Shown here piece by piece: positions 49,906 to 59,452 of a stretch of DNA of 64,000 nucleotides. Numbering within the stretch: position 1 is the first letter of the stretch; each line of letters opens with the position of its first letter. This stretch comes from JACMLD01 sp044223995 (GTDB lineage Bacteria > Bacteroidota > Bacteroidia > Chitinophagales > Chitinophagaceae), in the NCBI GenBank assembly GCA_044223995.1, contig JBGALE010000001.1:1319504-1383503 (forward strand). The letters run 5' to 3'. Both the position numbers and the translations under genes were made by a program. The notes beneath the pieces were generated by a model. The model saw only the letters and a program-made list of their open reading frames with translations, was not told the DNA's origin and did not search any database.

Positions 49906-50669
49906 AGAAGATCGTCAAATATGTGATAACTGATATTTTGCGCAACCGCGTTATGCTGGCGTATACCGCCTGCCTGCTGGTTTTGTCGTTAAGTGTATTT
50001 GGCCTGGAGGACAATACTTCCAAAGGGTTGCTGAGTATTTTAAATATCATTCTTATTATTGTGCCACTGGTAAGCATTGTTTTTTCTACCATCTATGTAT
50101 ACAACAGCGCTGAATTTATTGAATTGCTGGTAAGCCAGCCATTGAAAAGAAAAACCATCTGGCTAAGCTTGTTTACGGGGTTGGCAACCTCCCTCAGCCT
50201 GGCTTTTATGGCAGGTGCTGGTTTGGTGGTACTCATTTACAAGCCGGATATTACCGGTTTCATGATTGTAATAGTTGGCATATTGCTTTCTGTAATTTTT
50301 TCCGCTATTGCCATGCTGGCTTCTGTGTATACGAGGGATAAGGCAAAAGGTATTGGAGTTGCCATCCTGTTGTGGTTATATTTTTCCCTGCTGTTTGACG
50401 GATTGGTATTGTTCCTCCTCTTCCAGTTGGAAGATTATCCCATAGAGAAAGGTATGATCGTTGTCAGTGCGCTCAACCCGATAGATATTGGACGCATACT
50501 GGTGTTATTAAAAATGGATGTATCTGCGCTGATGGGTTACACAGGTGCTATATTCAAAGATTTTTTCGGAACCAGTTCCGGTATGCTGATTACTTTCTCA
50601 GTGTTATTAATTTGGATTACCATTCCTGTTTGGCGGTCATTAAAAAAATTTAACAGCAAAGACCTTTGA
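49902..50669 (+). CDS. nosY: NosY, ABC transporter permease
   Basis: 255-aa integral membrane protein with six helices (about residues 18-34, 44-66, 98-120, 122-146, 153-180 and 230-250), the normal NosY topology. N-terminal IVKYVITDILRNRVMLAYT and the LVSQPLKRKTIWLS coupling segment fit the family. It forms the membrane part of NosDFY and ends the coupled nos block; the hemerythrin gene follows after 10 bases. Confidence 0.93.
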   Translation: MKKIVKYVITDILRNRVMLAYTACLLVLSLSVFGLEDNTSKGLLSILNIILIIVPLVSIVFSTIYVYNSAEFIELLVSQPLKRKTIWLSLFTGLATSLSLAFMAGAGLVVLIYKPDITGFMIVIVGILLSVIFSAIAMLASVYTRDKAKGIGVAILLWLYFSLLFDGLVLFLLFQLEDYPIEKGMIVVSALNPIDIGRILVLLKMDVSALMGYTGAIFKDFFGTSSGMLITFSVLLIWITIPVWRSLKKFNSKDL

Positions 50670-50679
50670 TAATTGATGT

Positions 50680-51111
50680 ATGAAAAGACATGAATCGCTG
50701 GCACCGCTGTCAAGGGAACACCACGAAGCGTTGATACTGGCACAGTTGTTAAGGAAAAATGCGCCTTCTTACCGGGGGCTGCCTGCAGATATGCCAGGGA
50801 AGGTCAGCTATGCCAAAAAAATATTTGAGGATACACTGAAACAGCATTTTTCCGATGAAGAAAGTATTTTGCGAATGGCGAAGGGGATAAGTCCGCAGGT
50901 TGATACAATGTCTGCTGATATTATCAACGAACATTCGGTGCTGACCAGTATGTTTGGTGCACTCGGTGCTGCTACTGTTGAATCGCTGGACGAACTGGGT
51001 CATTTCCTCGACCGTCATATCCGAAAGGAGGAAAGAGAATTGTTTCCATTGTTAGAGAAACATTGTGACGATGCAATGCTTGAGAAAATAAAATCCGTTT
51101 TGGTACATTAA
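50680..51111 (+). CDS. Hemerythrin-domain protein
   Basis: 143-aa cytoplasmic four-helix protein with a di-iron hemerythrin pattern: LSREHHEALILA (His), LKQHFSDEESIL (His, Glu), INEHSVLTSM (His) and FLDRHIRKEERELFPLLE (His, Glu). Such proteins bind O2 or NO and can help repair iron-sulphur clusters (RIC-like). It continues the nos operon, so protection from NO or O2 during N2O respiration is inferred. Confidence 0.9.
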   Translation: MKRHESLAPLSREHHEALILAQLLRKNAPSYRGLPADMPGKVSYAKKIFEDTLKQHFSDEESILRMAKGISPQVDTMSADIINEHSVLTSMFGALGAATVESLDELGHFLDRHIRKEERELFPLLEKHCDDAMLEKIKSVLVH

Positions 51112-51121
51112 ACCTGGTACA

Positions 51122-51499
51122 ATGAAAAATGATATAACCAACCGTGATGATATCAGGCAACTGGTAGATAGTTTCTACGAGAAGGTAAAAGCGAACCAGG
51201 TTATCGGTCCTATTTTTACCCACCAGTTTCATATCAACTGGGAAAGGCACCTGCCGATTATGTATGAGTTTTGGGAAAACGCATTGTTTTATACTGGTGG
51301 CTATATGGGCAATCCTATACAATTGCATCAATATATACACGATAAAATTTCACTTTCACCGGAAGACTTTAAAACATGGCTGCAATTGTTTACTGCTACC
51401 GCCGATGAATTATTTGAAGGCCCCGTTACTGAACTGGCCAAGCAAAGAGCACATAGTATTGCAACCGTTATGCAGGTAAAACTGTTCAGGAAAAGCTGA
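51122..51499 (+). CDS. Group III truncated hemoglobin
   Basis: 125-aa globin of the truncated group III class: IRQLVDSFYEKVKANQVIGPIF, then NWERHLPIMYEFWENALFYTGG. The proximal heme His is probably the one in LHQYIHDKISLS (about residue 65-75). Group III members are cytoplasmic and linked to NO or cyanide handling. It starts 10 bases after the hemerythrin gene, the last + strand gene of the nos island. Confidence 0.92.
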   Translation: MKNDITNRDDIRQLVDSFYEKVKANQVIGPIFTHQFHINWERHLPIMYEFWENALFYTGGYMGNPIQLHQYIHDKISLSPEDFKTWLQLFTATADELFEGPVTELAKQRAHSIATVMQVKLFRKS

Positions 51500-51517
51500 C
51501 TTATTGTTAAAAAGGAA

Positions 51518-52957
51518 TTACCCGTCGGTGTCAAGAAAATTACGGGCAAACTCATAAAACGAATAGACATCATCGAAGTTGGACACCAACCCGAGTGATA
51601 CACGCACGCTTCCCCTTATTTTACCAGTGTGTTGAATCATGTCAAAATAATCGCCCTGCTCCCTCGAACCAAAATAGTGCTGGAGGTCGGTAACATTGAT
51701 TTGATTGTTGGTTTCGTCGAGGCCGGGATTGCAAAAGCAACCTGTCCGGATAGAAATATTTTTTTTATTGGCTGCTTCTTCTATCACCCAGAAAGGAATA
51801 ATAGCGCCTTTGCTGTTAAAAAAATTCATGACAATCGTCCCACCCCTGCAGTTGCCATCTGTTGAACCAAATATTCGAACCAGCTTTTCACCATTATAAT
51901 GAATTAATGAAGACAGTGCATGAATAAGCCATTCTGCTAGACATTGAATTCTTCTTGTTATAACGGGTGTTCCGATGGATTGTAAAAAAGCCAGCCCGTT
52001 TTTAACCGCGGGGATATTCAGGTAGTTGATAGTGCCGTCTTCGAAACGTTCTTCATTGTTTTTTAAAAAATGGCCATCGTAATTGGCAGAAGACAATGTG
52101 ATGGTGCCTCCTGCATACCAGGGTTTGATCATTTTATGATAAACACTTTTTCGAACCAGCAGGCAGCCAATCCCTGTAGGGTATCCAAACATTTTGTAAA
52201 AGGAAACAGACACGAAGTCCGGGCGCACCTGGGTAAGATCGAGTGTATTGGTTGGTACAAAAGCAGCGGCATCCAGCAATACGTCCCATCCGTTTTCTTT
52301 GGCCAACTCAATAAATCGCAATGGATGCCTGATGCCCGATACATTTGACTGGGCCGGGAAGGCAAATAACTTATTTTCTTTCCCGGAAAAATGTTTCAAT
52401 TGCTGTACAAGTTGCTCTTCATCCAGGAATAAAGATCCCGGTTCTAATTGACAGTATTGATACGCGGCTCCTTTTTGTTTTGCATATTCGCGGATGCCAT
52501 TTACCGAATTATGGTTATCGAGGCTTAATAATAAAAAGCTTTCATGGTTAAATGGATATGTTTCACCCACAATTTTTAATGCACCGCTTGCATTTGCGGT
52601 AAATATGCAGAGGTAATCTTCTTCGGCACGAAAATACCGTAAGATGGATAGCCTCGCTTCCGCTGTCTGCCAGGTAGATAATTGCGATGCGGGATTGGTA
52701 GAATGCGGGTTGCCATAAATTCCCTGCTCCAGTAATTGCATGTGTTGCCTGATAAGACATCTTGGAACAAGGTTTCCCCCGGTAAAGTCAAGGTAAATAT
52801 GTTTTTGTTTTTGCAGTTGCGGATACTCTGTTTGCCGCAATTCATCTAATGATGTTGTTGCTGCATAACCGGGAAATCTTGTGTTAAAAGACTGATACGA
52901 TTGAGCTTTTTCGCTATTCAGGAACCAGGGAGGGATAAGCACATCAATCAGTGACAT
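51518..52957 (-). CDS. PLP-dependent aminotransferase class V (molybdenum-cofactor-sulfurase-like)
   Basis: 479-aa PLP enzyme. Start ATG 52957 is preferred; an in-frame upstream start at 53110 would add 51 atypical residues. Features: KHIYLDFTGGNLVPR, the aldimine lysine in FVSVSFYKMFGYPTGIGCL (FYKMFGYPTG), FEDGTINYLNIPA, and SIRTGCFCNPGLDE. This cysteine-containing loop and overall order resemble the N-terminal domain of Moco sulfurases and cysteine desulfurases. The C-terminal MOSC domain is absent. Substrate unknown. Confidence 0.85.
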   Translation of the reverse strand: MSLIDVLIPPWFLNSEKAQSYQSFNTRFPGYAATTSLDELRQTEYPQLQKQKHIYLDFTGGNLVPRCLIRQHMQLLEQGIYGNPHSTNPASQLSTWQTAEARLSILRYFRAEEDYLCIFTANASGALKIVGETYPFNHESFLLLSLDNHNSVNGIREYAKQKGAAYQYCQLEPGSLFLDEEQLVQQLKHFSGKENKLFAFPAQSNVSGIRHPLRFIELAKENGWDVLLDAAAFVPTNTLDLTQVRPDFVSVSFYKMFGYPTGIGCLLVRKSVYHKMIKPWYAGGTITLSSANYDGHFLKNNEERFEDGTINYLNIPAVKNGLAFLQSIGTPVITRRIQCLAEWLIHALSSLIHYNGEKLVRIFGSTDGNCRGGTIVMNFFNSKGAIIPFWVIEEAANKKNISIRTGCFCNPGLDETNNQINVTDLQHYFGSREQGDYFDMIQHTGKIRGSVRVSLGLVSNFDDVYSFYEFARNFLDTDG

Positions 52958-53168
52958 GGCTGAAGTATTTATATGTATTATTTTTCGGGCTAATGACACG
53001 ACTGCCAGTTTTGGAAAGGCCGCCATAACAAAGTTTTTATTTTTTGAAATACCGTCATTACCCCAAAAGGGTGATTTTGTGTCAACTTTTTTATCAGTAT
53101 ACGGATGCAAAGTGGCCGTATTGCTGTTCCCGTATCAATTTAAATGAGTAGATTTAACAAAAGTCCAT

Positions 53169-54518
53169 ATGAAGAAAAGAACTTTTCTTAAGCTATCTTC
53201 AGCTTTAATGGCAGCACCTATATTATCTCCATTGACAAGTTGGGCACAACAGGGCGGACGCCTGAAGAACTGGGCCGGTAACCTGGAGTACAGTACTGAT
53301 AATGTTTATTATCCTAACTCCGCAGAGGAAGTACAGCAACTGGTAAAGCAATACAGTAAAGTAAAAGCGCTGGGTACCAGGCATTGTTTTAATACCATTG
53401 CAGACAGCAGGGACAACCTCATCTCCATGCGTGATATGAATAAAATTCTGTCACTGGATACAAAAGCACATACAGTCACCGTCGAAGGAGGAATGAACTA
53501 CGGGCAATTATGCCCTTACCTTAATGAAAAGGGATATGCTTTGCACAACCTGGCTTCGCTACCGCATATTTCTATTGCCGGCGCCTGCAGCACGGCTACA
53601 CATGGTTCGGGTGTGAAAAACGGCAACCTTGCTACAGCAGTAAGTGCATTGGAAATCGTTACGGCCAGCGGTGATATGATTCATCTGTCAAAGGCAAAAG
53701 ACGGGGAGAATTTTAATGCAGCAGTGGTGGGGTTGGGTGCAATTGGTATTGCAACCAAAGTGACACTTGATCTGCAGCCTGCCTATATGATGAAGCAATA
53801 TGTATTTGAAAAATTGCCAATGGCGCAGTTAAAACAACATTTCGAAGCCATTATTTCAGCAGGGTATAGTGTAAGCCTGTTTACCGACTGGCAAAGTGAA
53901 ACTATTAATGAGGTATGGATTAAGAGCAGGATGGATGATCCGGCCAACAGTAAACCGATGGCTGAATTTTACGGCGCGAAACATGCTACAAAAAATCTAC
54001 ACCCCATTGCTGCATTATCTGCTGAAAACTGTACGGAACAAATGGGGGTTCCCGGTGCGTGGTATCAGCGATTACCACATTTCCGGATGGGATTCACACC
54101 CAGCAGTGGAAAAGAATTACAAGCCGAATATTTTATACCGGGGCAGCATGCACTGGATGCAATACTGGCAGTGGCTAAACTGGGCAAACAAACAGGGCCG
54201 CATTTATTTATTTCTGAAATACGCAGTATCGGGGCAGATAATTTATGGATGAGCCCTTGCTACAAACAAGCCAGTGTGGCCATTCATTTTACCTGGAAGC
54301 AGGAATGGGATGCTGTGATAAAACTGTTACCCATTATAGAAAAGGAGTTAGCGCCATTCAAACCCAAACCACACTGGGGAAAAATATTTACCATTCCGCC
54401 AACAGAACTGGCGACACGTTATGAAAAAATGGAAGCGTTTAAAAAAATGGTTACCAGTTATGATCCGCAGGGAAAATTCAGGAATGATTTTTTAAACAGG
54501 AATATTTTCGGTGCTTGA
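53169..54518 (+). CDS. Exported FAD-linked oxidase, alditol/aldono-lactone oxidase-like
   Basis: 449-aa VAO-type flavoprotein. The N-terminus (MKKRTFLKLSSALMAAPILS, ending SWAQQ) is a Sec- or Tat-like export signal with KKR in place of a strict twin arginine. FAD domain about 35-210: KALGTRHCFNTIADS, whose His matches the residue that links FAD covalently in alditol oxidase, and STATHGSGVKNGNLATAV. The C-terminal lactone-oxidase-like domain follows (TSYDPQGKFRNDFLNR). Likely oxidises a sugar alcohol or lactone in the periplasm, producing H2O2. Confidence 0.88.
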   Translation: MKKRTFLKLSSALMAAPILSPLTSWAQQGGRLKNWAGNLEYSTDNVYYPNSAEEVQQLVKQYSKVKALGTRHCFNTIADSRDNLISMRDMNKILSLDTKAHTVTVEGGMNYGQLCPYLNEKGYALHNLASLPHISIAGACSTATHGSGVKNGNLATAVSALEIVTASGDMIHLSKAKDGENFNAAVVGLGAIGIATKVTLDLQPAYMMKQYVFEKLPMAQLKQHFEAIISAGYSVSLFTDWQSETINEVWIKSRMDDPANSKPMAEFYGAKHATKNLHPIAALSAENCTEQMGVPGAWYQRLPHFRMGFTPSSGKELQAEYFIPGQHALDAILAVAKLGKQTGPHLFISEIRSIGADNLWMSPCYKQASVAIHFTWKQEWDAVIKLLPIIEKELAPFKPKPHWGKIFTIPPTELATRYEKMEAFKKMVTSYDPQGKFRNDFLNRNIFGA

Positions 54519-54528
54519 TGCTCACTGC

Positions 54529-55050
54529 TTAATCACTGATTTTTACAGGGCCTTTTGCAGGCGGAATGACTAGTTTGTGACTCAGGTTCTGTACTACTTG
54601 CCGGATGGTTGCTTCGTCTTTATTGGATGTGTCAATAAAAGTCCAGTTAACCCCATTATTTCGCGACACCGCCACCAGTGTGGATGCATTGGCATACCTG
54701 CCCTGCGGAGTGGTCATCACAATGGTTTGCAGAATGGTACATTGGAATTCTGTACCGTTTTTAATGATTACCGTTGGTTCACCAAAGTAAAGGGAATCAA
54801 AATTAAACCCCTGCTTTTTTATTTTATCCATCATGCCGGCAATGGTTTTGGCAGCGCCCGCTTCGCCCCCCATCATTTTAACAATATTTGGATGATTGTA
54901 CTTAACAAAAGTTTTATAATCTCCTTTTATAAATGCTTCTCCCATAAGATTTGCCTGCTGTTTGACATTGCCCGTCGCGTTTTTCACCTGGGCGAGAGAA
55001 AAAGTGAAGAGCGCAACTGACAGAATAAAAGTGAAAGAGGTTCTTTTCAT
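54529..55050 (-). CDS. Secreted protein of unknown function
   Basis: 173-aa exported protein, signal peptide MKRTSFTFILSVALFTFSLAQ. The mature part (LMGEAFIKGDYKTFVKYNHPNIVKMMGG, shown in part as FVKYNHPNIVKMM; FQCTILQTIVMTTPQGRY; WTFIDTSNKDEATIR) has the alternation of a SnoaL/NTF2-like cone fold. I cannot confirm a family. It is convergent with the FAD oxidase gene, 10 bases apart. Confidence 0.72.
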   Translation of the reverse strand: MKRTSFTFILSVALFTFSLAQVKNATGNVKQQANLMGEAFIKGDYKTFVKYNHPNIVKMMGGEAGAAKTIAGMMDKIKKQGFNFDSLYFGEPTVIIKNGTEFQCTILQTIVMTTPQGRYANASTLVAVSRNNGVNWTFIDTSNKDEATIRQVVQNLSHKLVIPPAKGPVKISD

Positions 55051-55128
55051 TGGTAAATTTTATAAATAAAATGAGCAGCCTTTCTGCAGTAAATGAAGAT
55101 AAGTAAATATAGCAAGTATTTAATTGGC

Positions 55129-55171
55129 AACGCCCGCTCCCCGAAGTATAATCGCTTCAGAGAGGGGCGTT
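55129..55171. terminator. Hairpin downstream of the large T9SS gene
   Basis: 7-bp outer stem AACGCCC/GGGCGTT (55129-55135 with 55165-55171) with an imperfect inner stem. It lies 31 bases beyond the stop of the minus-strand gene at 55202; T-rich sequence is on the + side only, so termination strength is uncertain. Confidence 0.5.
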
Positions 55172-55201
55172 TGTTATTGTTGGAGGTACGGATGCTATTG
55201 T

Positions 55202-58200
55202 TTATTGTTTCATCAATTTCTGCCTGGTGCTATTGTTGCCCACTGTAATATCAATCACATAAATGCCTTTCGGAAGCTGGTTCAAATCTGATATGGCAAT
55301 GCTGTTAATGCCTTCATTCAGCAGGTAACTGTGCTTGTAGACCAATTGGCCTGCCGCGCTGTAGATAACAATATTGCCATCGTCCTTCTTATTGCTGAAC
55401 AATTGCACATTAATATAGCTGGTGAAAGGATTAGGAGTTATCATTACTTTACCAACAGCCGACAGGTGAATGGTAACAATATCAGAATAAGTTACGTTTC
55501 CTGAAGTGCCAGTTACTTTGATGCGGTAATAAACAGTACCGGTAGAAAATGCAGACAGGTTATCATCCAGGCTGTACTGGAAACTGCCGTTTCCTTTTGA
55601 ACTGGCAGCCCCCACACTGAAAAAATGAATACCATCGGTACTTCTCTCCACATTATAACGGGTAATATTTGCTTCGTTTTCTGTAGCCCAGCTAATCGTA
55701 GCCGTCTTATTTTCCAAAGTGGCGGCTACAGATAATTTTTTGTACGACAGTATTGTGCTGCTGGTAAAACCAAAGTCGATATCATAGTTGTTTTCAAAAC
55801 TGCTGTTGGCAGCAGTACTTCCACCCGGGTTAATGATGTATTCAACAGTAGTAACATTGTATACACCATCACTGTCGATTGAATTGCCGGTGGCATGTAC
55901 ATAGGTCAGTACAAGACCAGTTAATGGGACCTGTGCCGGGTTGATTTGAACTTTATATTCAAAACCGGGCAGGATACCAGAGTTGGTGGAGCTTACGCCG
56001 ATCCATGAAGCGGGGCGACGTGCGTCGTTTACAATGGTTTCATCAAAATAATAATTACCATTTGCATCTGTGGTGGTTGTCCAAACCTGGTCATCACCTG
56101 TGCCATAGGTATTGTCGGCACCGGGGCTTGTCAGGGTTACTACCACACCAGCAATACCTGCTTCATTGGCATCCTGGATACCGTTCGCATTCAGGTCATT
56201 CCATACCCTGTTACCGATTTCACCGGATTGAGCATCCAGTAATATTTCAATATCACCCAATGCGGCTGCTTTACCCATATTGGTAGGATCACCGGCGACA
56301 GATTTCATCAGTTCCATACGGCCTGACATATTACCGGCATTGGCGCCAAGGTTAAAATTTTTCAATATACCATTGGAAAAAGAACTGTTCAGTGGGTCAA
56401 TAGCGGTTGTCATTACTTCATTGTATCCGGGAAGGAAGGCCAAACCACCATTTGTTTTAAGATAGTGGGCAGTTACAGTGGTACCTGTGTTAAAAGGAGC
56501 AGGAACACCAGTCTTGGTAAAGTTTTGGTTATAATAATAGTAGGCACCACCGGGTCCATAAGATCCACCCCATGGAGTGCCTGTCATACCAGTGAATGAA
56601 CCAGTCATGGCAGGGTTATTATCAGTAACACCTGCAGTGGTAGTGGTAACACCCGAGCTGCTAACCTTCGCAGCATTTTCCAGCGACCAAGAAGAGCCAT
56701 TATTCCCGGCCCTCAGAATTTCGCCAGATGATAATGCGCGGTAGGTTTCACCCGGTACATTACCCGTTTCAAAATAGTTGGCATAACCAGCCTGGTCACC
56801 AAAACGGTCGCGCAAACCAATCACCATTGAACCATCTATATCAAATTCAAGGGTACTGAACATAGGTTGTGCATAGTAGATACCAGTGGCGTTGTTGCCG
56901 GTGGTTGAACCAATCAAGCCGGAACGCAAAGGACCGCTGATGGAGATATCACCATTATTCTGCCAGGCACTCCAATAGTTGTTTCTCCACTCATAACGGT
57001 AATCTGCATTGGTGAATCCACGACGATGGGATAATGGGAAACGTAATACTTCCGTAAACGTAGAAGTGGCTATATTAAATTCATATACCACACCGGTAAG
57101 GTTGGCCGTGTCCGCAATATTGTGAGCTGTCGTAACTTCTTTTGTGCAAATACCGCCGATATACATATTGCCACCATGGCTTTTCAATGCCATCGGGTGC
57201 CAGTTGGTGCCGGTAATGGAAGGATCGGGTATGATCCATGTTCCGGTAACGTCAGCAGCAGAATAACTTCCTTTAATTGGGTTACCAATATTAATACGGT
57301 GTAATTTTTTCTCGTACATGTTCACGATATACAGGTCGCGGCCATTCGGTGCGAATTCGATACCACCAATACCACGCTTACCGACTTCAGCAAAAACACC
57401 ATCGTCCGTATTGGGTGTTGCAGAATTACCAGGCAGGCTGCTGGTGCGAGGGTTGGTACCAACATTAATACCCAGTGTCGTAACGTCTACCAGTAAGGAA
57501 GGGTTCGCCGGGATGCCAGCAGTGCTAATCTGCGATTGGTAAATAGCACCAATACCTGCGTATCCAAAACCTGAATGCCTTTTTAAGTAAGCTGCCATCA
57601 GCAAAGTCCTTGATTCACGTTGCCATGCCAGTCCAAATACAGCACCTGTATAGGAGTTTTTTGCACGACGTGTAGAACCACCGTCATTGCTTAAATCATA
57701 TGGGAATACATAGAGGTTATCATTATCGCCTGCGCTACCGGGTCCGGAAGACAAAGGATCACCATTGGTATAAGCAGTGGCAGCAACATAAGGGTTGCTG
57801 TTATCCGATAATAATTTTTTTGATGCCAGTGCAAAGTTGATATTGATGGCGCCGGCACCTGCGGTTACAAACTGCACATTGGTTCTGTCAGCACCTGTAC
57901 GTTTTGAAGGAAAATCACCGGCAGGCAGTATAAACTCTAAACGCACTGCAGTTCCGGAAGGAATTTGTGCAGCGCTGAAAGTATATAAGCCAAGGGGATT
58001 TGTTACGGTTGATGCAAGCAGTGAATTGACTGCATTATATGCTTTAACGCTGATACCAAACTCACCGGGTTCAGTAGGGTTTACCAATTCCTGCGTTCCG
58101 TTGGAATTGATATCCCTGAACACAGTTCCTGAAACCTGCGCACTTGCATGTTGCGTTGCAATCACTGCTGCCGCCAGGATAATGCTTTTTAAGCAATTTG

Positions 58201-58210
58201 TTAATTTCAT
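55202..58210 (-). CDS. Large T9SS-exported surface protein with SdrD-B-like domains
   Basis: 1002-aa secreted protein. Order: signal peptide (to about 24, QHASAQ), an SdrD-B-like domain (about 25-125; SGTVFRDINSNGTQE), a long propeller-like middle (about 150-660) with repeated aromatic and Gly-rich segments (GIGGIEFAPNGRDLYIVNMY), a second SdrD-B-like domain (about 665-830; IGNRVWNDLNANGIQDANE), a Fn3-like sandwich (about 838-915) and a T9SS type A sorting tail (ITPNPFTSYINVQLFS to GIYVIDITVG). Expected to be anchored on or released from the cell surface. Own promoter region upstream. Confidence 0.88.
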   Translation of the reverse strand: MKLTNCLKSIILAAAVIATQHASAQVSGTVFRDINSNGTQELVNPTEPGEFGISVKAYNAVNSLLASTVTNPLGLYTFSAAQIPSGTAVRLEFILPAGDFPSKRTGADRTNVQFVTAGAGAININFALASKKLLSDNSNPYVAATAYTNGDPLSSGPGSAGDNDNLYVFPYDLSNDGGSTRRAKNSYTGAVFGLAWQRESRTLLMAAYLKRHSGFGYAGIGAIYQSQISTAGIPANPSLLVDVTTLGINVGTNPRTSSLPGNSATPNTDDGVFAEVGKRGIGGIEFAPNGRDLYIVNMYEKKLHRINIGNPIKGSYSAADVTGTWIIPDPSITGTNWHPMALKSHGGNMYIGGICTKEVTTAHNIADTANLTGVVYEFNIATSTFTEVLRFPLSHRRGFTNADYRYEWRNNYWSAWQNNGDISISGPLRSGLIGSTTGNNATGIYYAQPMFSTLEFDIDGSMVIGLRDRFGDQAGYANYFETGNVPGETYRALSSGEILRAGNNGSSWSLENAAKVSSSGVTTTTAGVTDNNPAMTGSFTGMTGTPWGGSYGPGGAYYYYNQNFTKTGVPAPFNTGTTVTAHYLKTNGGLAFLPGYNEVMTTAIDPLNSSFSNGILKNFNLGANAGNMSGRMELMKSVAGDPTNMGKAAALGDIEILLDAQSGEIGNRVWNDLNANGIQDANEAGIAGVVVTLTSPGADNTYGTGDDQVWTTTTDANGNYYFDETIVNDARRPASWIGVSSTNSGILPGFEYKVQINPAQVPLTGLVLTYVHATGNSIDSDGVYNVTTVEYIINPGGSTAANSSFENNYDIDFGFTSSTILSYKKLSVAATLENKTATISWATENEANITRYNVERSTDGIHFFSVGAASSKGNGSFQYSLDDNLSAFSTGTVYYRIKVTGTSGNVTYSDIVTIHLSAVGKVMITPNPFTSYINVQLFSNKKDDGNIVIYSAAGQLVYKHSYLLNEGINSIAISDLNQLPKGIYVIDITVGNNSTRQKLMKQ

Positions 58211-58525
58211 AGTGGTACGAATAAGAGGATTAATGGCCGGCTACTTTTCTGTTTGTTTTATTCAAATTTTTAATACAAACATTTTTGTTTCGCCTTGTTA
58301 CACTTTATACTAATTAGGTACATTGTATAACTACTAAATCTGCGGTAAAAATACCGTCCGAAAACAGAGTTGCTGCATAAAACCCCTTATTCTCGCTCAG
58401 ATCACCCGTTTTGCCGATAAATGATTTCTTTTAGCACCCTAATGGTTTGTACTTACCGATGAGTGGAATACATTAATTTTATATATGATAACTACACTGA
58501 TTTTCAGTGCATAAGGAGAGAGGAA
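58211..58525. other. 315-bp intergenic region with one hairpin
   Basis: No open frame of note. It should hold the promoter of the 1002-aa gene (AT-rich 58255-58330) and the 3' end of the propeller lipoprotein operon. A perfect hairpin CACTGA-TTT-TCAGTG at 58495-58509 lies 17 bases beyond that operon's stop and may be its terminator, although only AT-rich sequence follows. Confidence 0.5.
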
Positions 58526-59452
58526 TTATGGGTTGCGTGGCAGAAAGCTCCATTTTTTGGAAGCCTCATCATATATAAATAAGTAAACGTTTTCCTGTTT
58601 TTCGCGTGGTGCGATGAGGTTATAACTGAATTCAATCGCATGTACTTCCAGGTTGCCATTGTCATCACTGATGATACGGCGTGCTTTGTCATCGCCCCTT
58701 GGGCCCAACCCTGCGAGCGTAAACGCCTCCTTGGGCTCATCCCGGAAGCTGCCGTCTTTATTTAGGGTTACGGCATATACCTGCGGGCCGCGGCCCGATC
58801 CAAAATACAATACACGCTGGCCCGTGATATAGGAAATACCAAGACCCATGATATCCATACCTTTTATCTCGTCGATGATCTTTCCATTTTTAACATCAAT
58901 GGCGTACAGGCCTCCCCGTTGTACATGCCGGTCGGAACCAAGTACCGTGGAAGCATACAAAACACCAGACTCACACAGGTACACCATACCAATAATGCCA
59001 TAAGAATTGTTTTGCGATAATGTATCGGGCAGGGGTAACCGAAAAAATGCATCCATTATGCCCGTCTTTGCATCTACTTTGTAAATTGTATTCTGATCTT
59101 TTATGGGATTGTCCAGCGAATTAATAAATGGGGCAGGGGATGTATATATATTACCCGCTTCATCCAACACTATAGGCGCTAGCCAGCCACCTTTTTTCCA
59201 GGAAGGGTGTTGGTAAATATGTTGCTCTCTGGTCGCAGCCTTCGGATCTCCTTCTGCCAATACCAATCCCATCCTTCTTATTTCTGATGTACTGAAATAA
59301 GTACTGCGTGGGTTGAAACCAGTCAATGTTCTTATAAATGAAGGGGTACCTTTACAGTTATTCAACCGGAAGGGTACCTTTTTTTCGCTGCAGGCAAATA
59401 AGAAAAGTACCGGCAAAAAGAATATATATCGCTGGCATCGCTTCATGATCAT
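58526..59452 (-). CDS. Propeller-like lipoprotein, third gene of the di-heme/CAO-like operon
   Basis: 308-aa lipoprotein (signal ending FLFACSEK, Cys about 21). Repeating strand segments with aromatic and Gly residues (GGWLAPIVLDEAGNIYTSP, IYKVDAKTGIMDAFFRLP, GVLYASTVLGSDRHV, LYAIDVKNGKIIDEI, GQRVLYFGSGRGPQVYAV) suggest a beta-propeller like SMP-30/NHL or PQQ-type folds. No catalytic residues are identified. It overlaps the CAO-like gene by ATGA, so it is probably a partner of that protein; its first cysteine pair (ACSEKK, NNCKG) is unexplained. Confidence 0.75.
   Translation of the reverse strand: MIMKRCQRYIFFLPVLFLFACSEKKVPFRLNNCKGTPSFIRTLTGFNPRSTYFSTSEIRRMGLVLAEGDPKAATREQHIYQHPSWKKGGWLAPIVLDEAGNIYTSPAPFINSLDNPIKDQNTIYKVDAKTGIMDAFFRLPLPDTLSQNNSYGIIGMVYLCESGVLYASTVLGSDRHVQRGGLYAIDVKNGKIIDEIKGMDIMGLGISYITGQRVLYFGSGRGPQVYAVTLNKDGSFRDEPKEAFTLAGLGPRGDDKARRIISDDNGNLEVHAIEFSYNLIAPREKQENVYLFIYDEASKKWSFLPRNP

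Noticed and set aside
52957..53110. N-terminal extension of the class V aminotransferase
   Set aside because: The 51 extra residues show no family similarity and fall in the probable promoter region; start 52957 is preferred but not proven.
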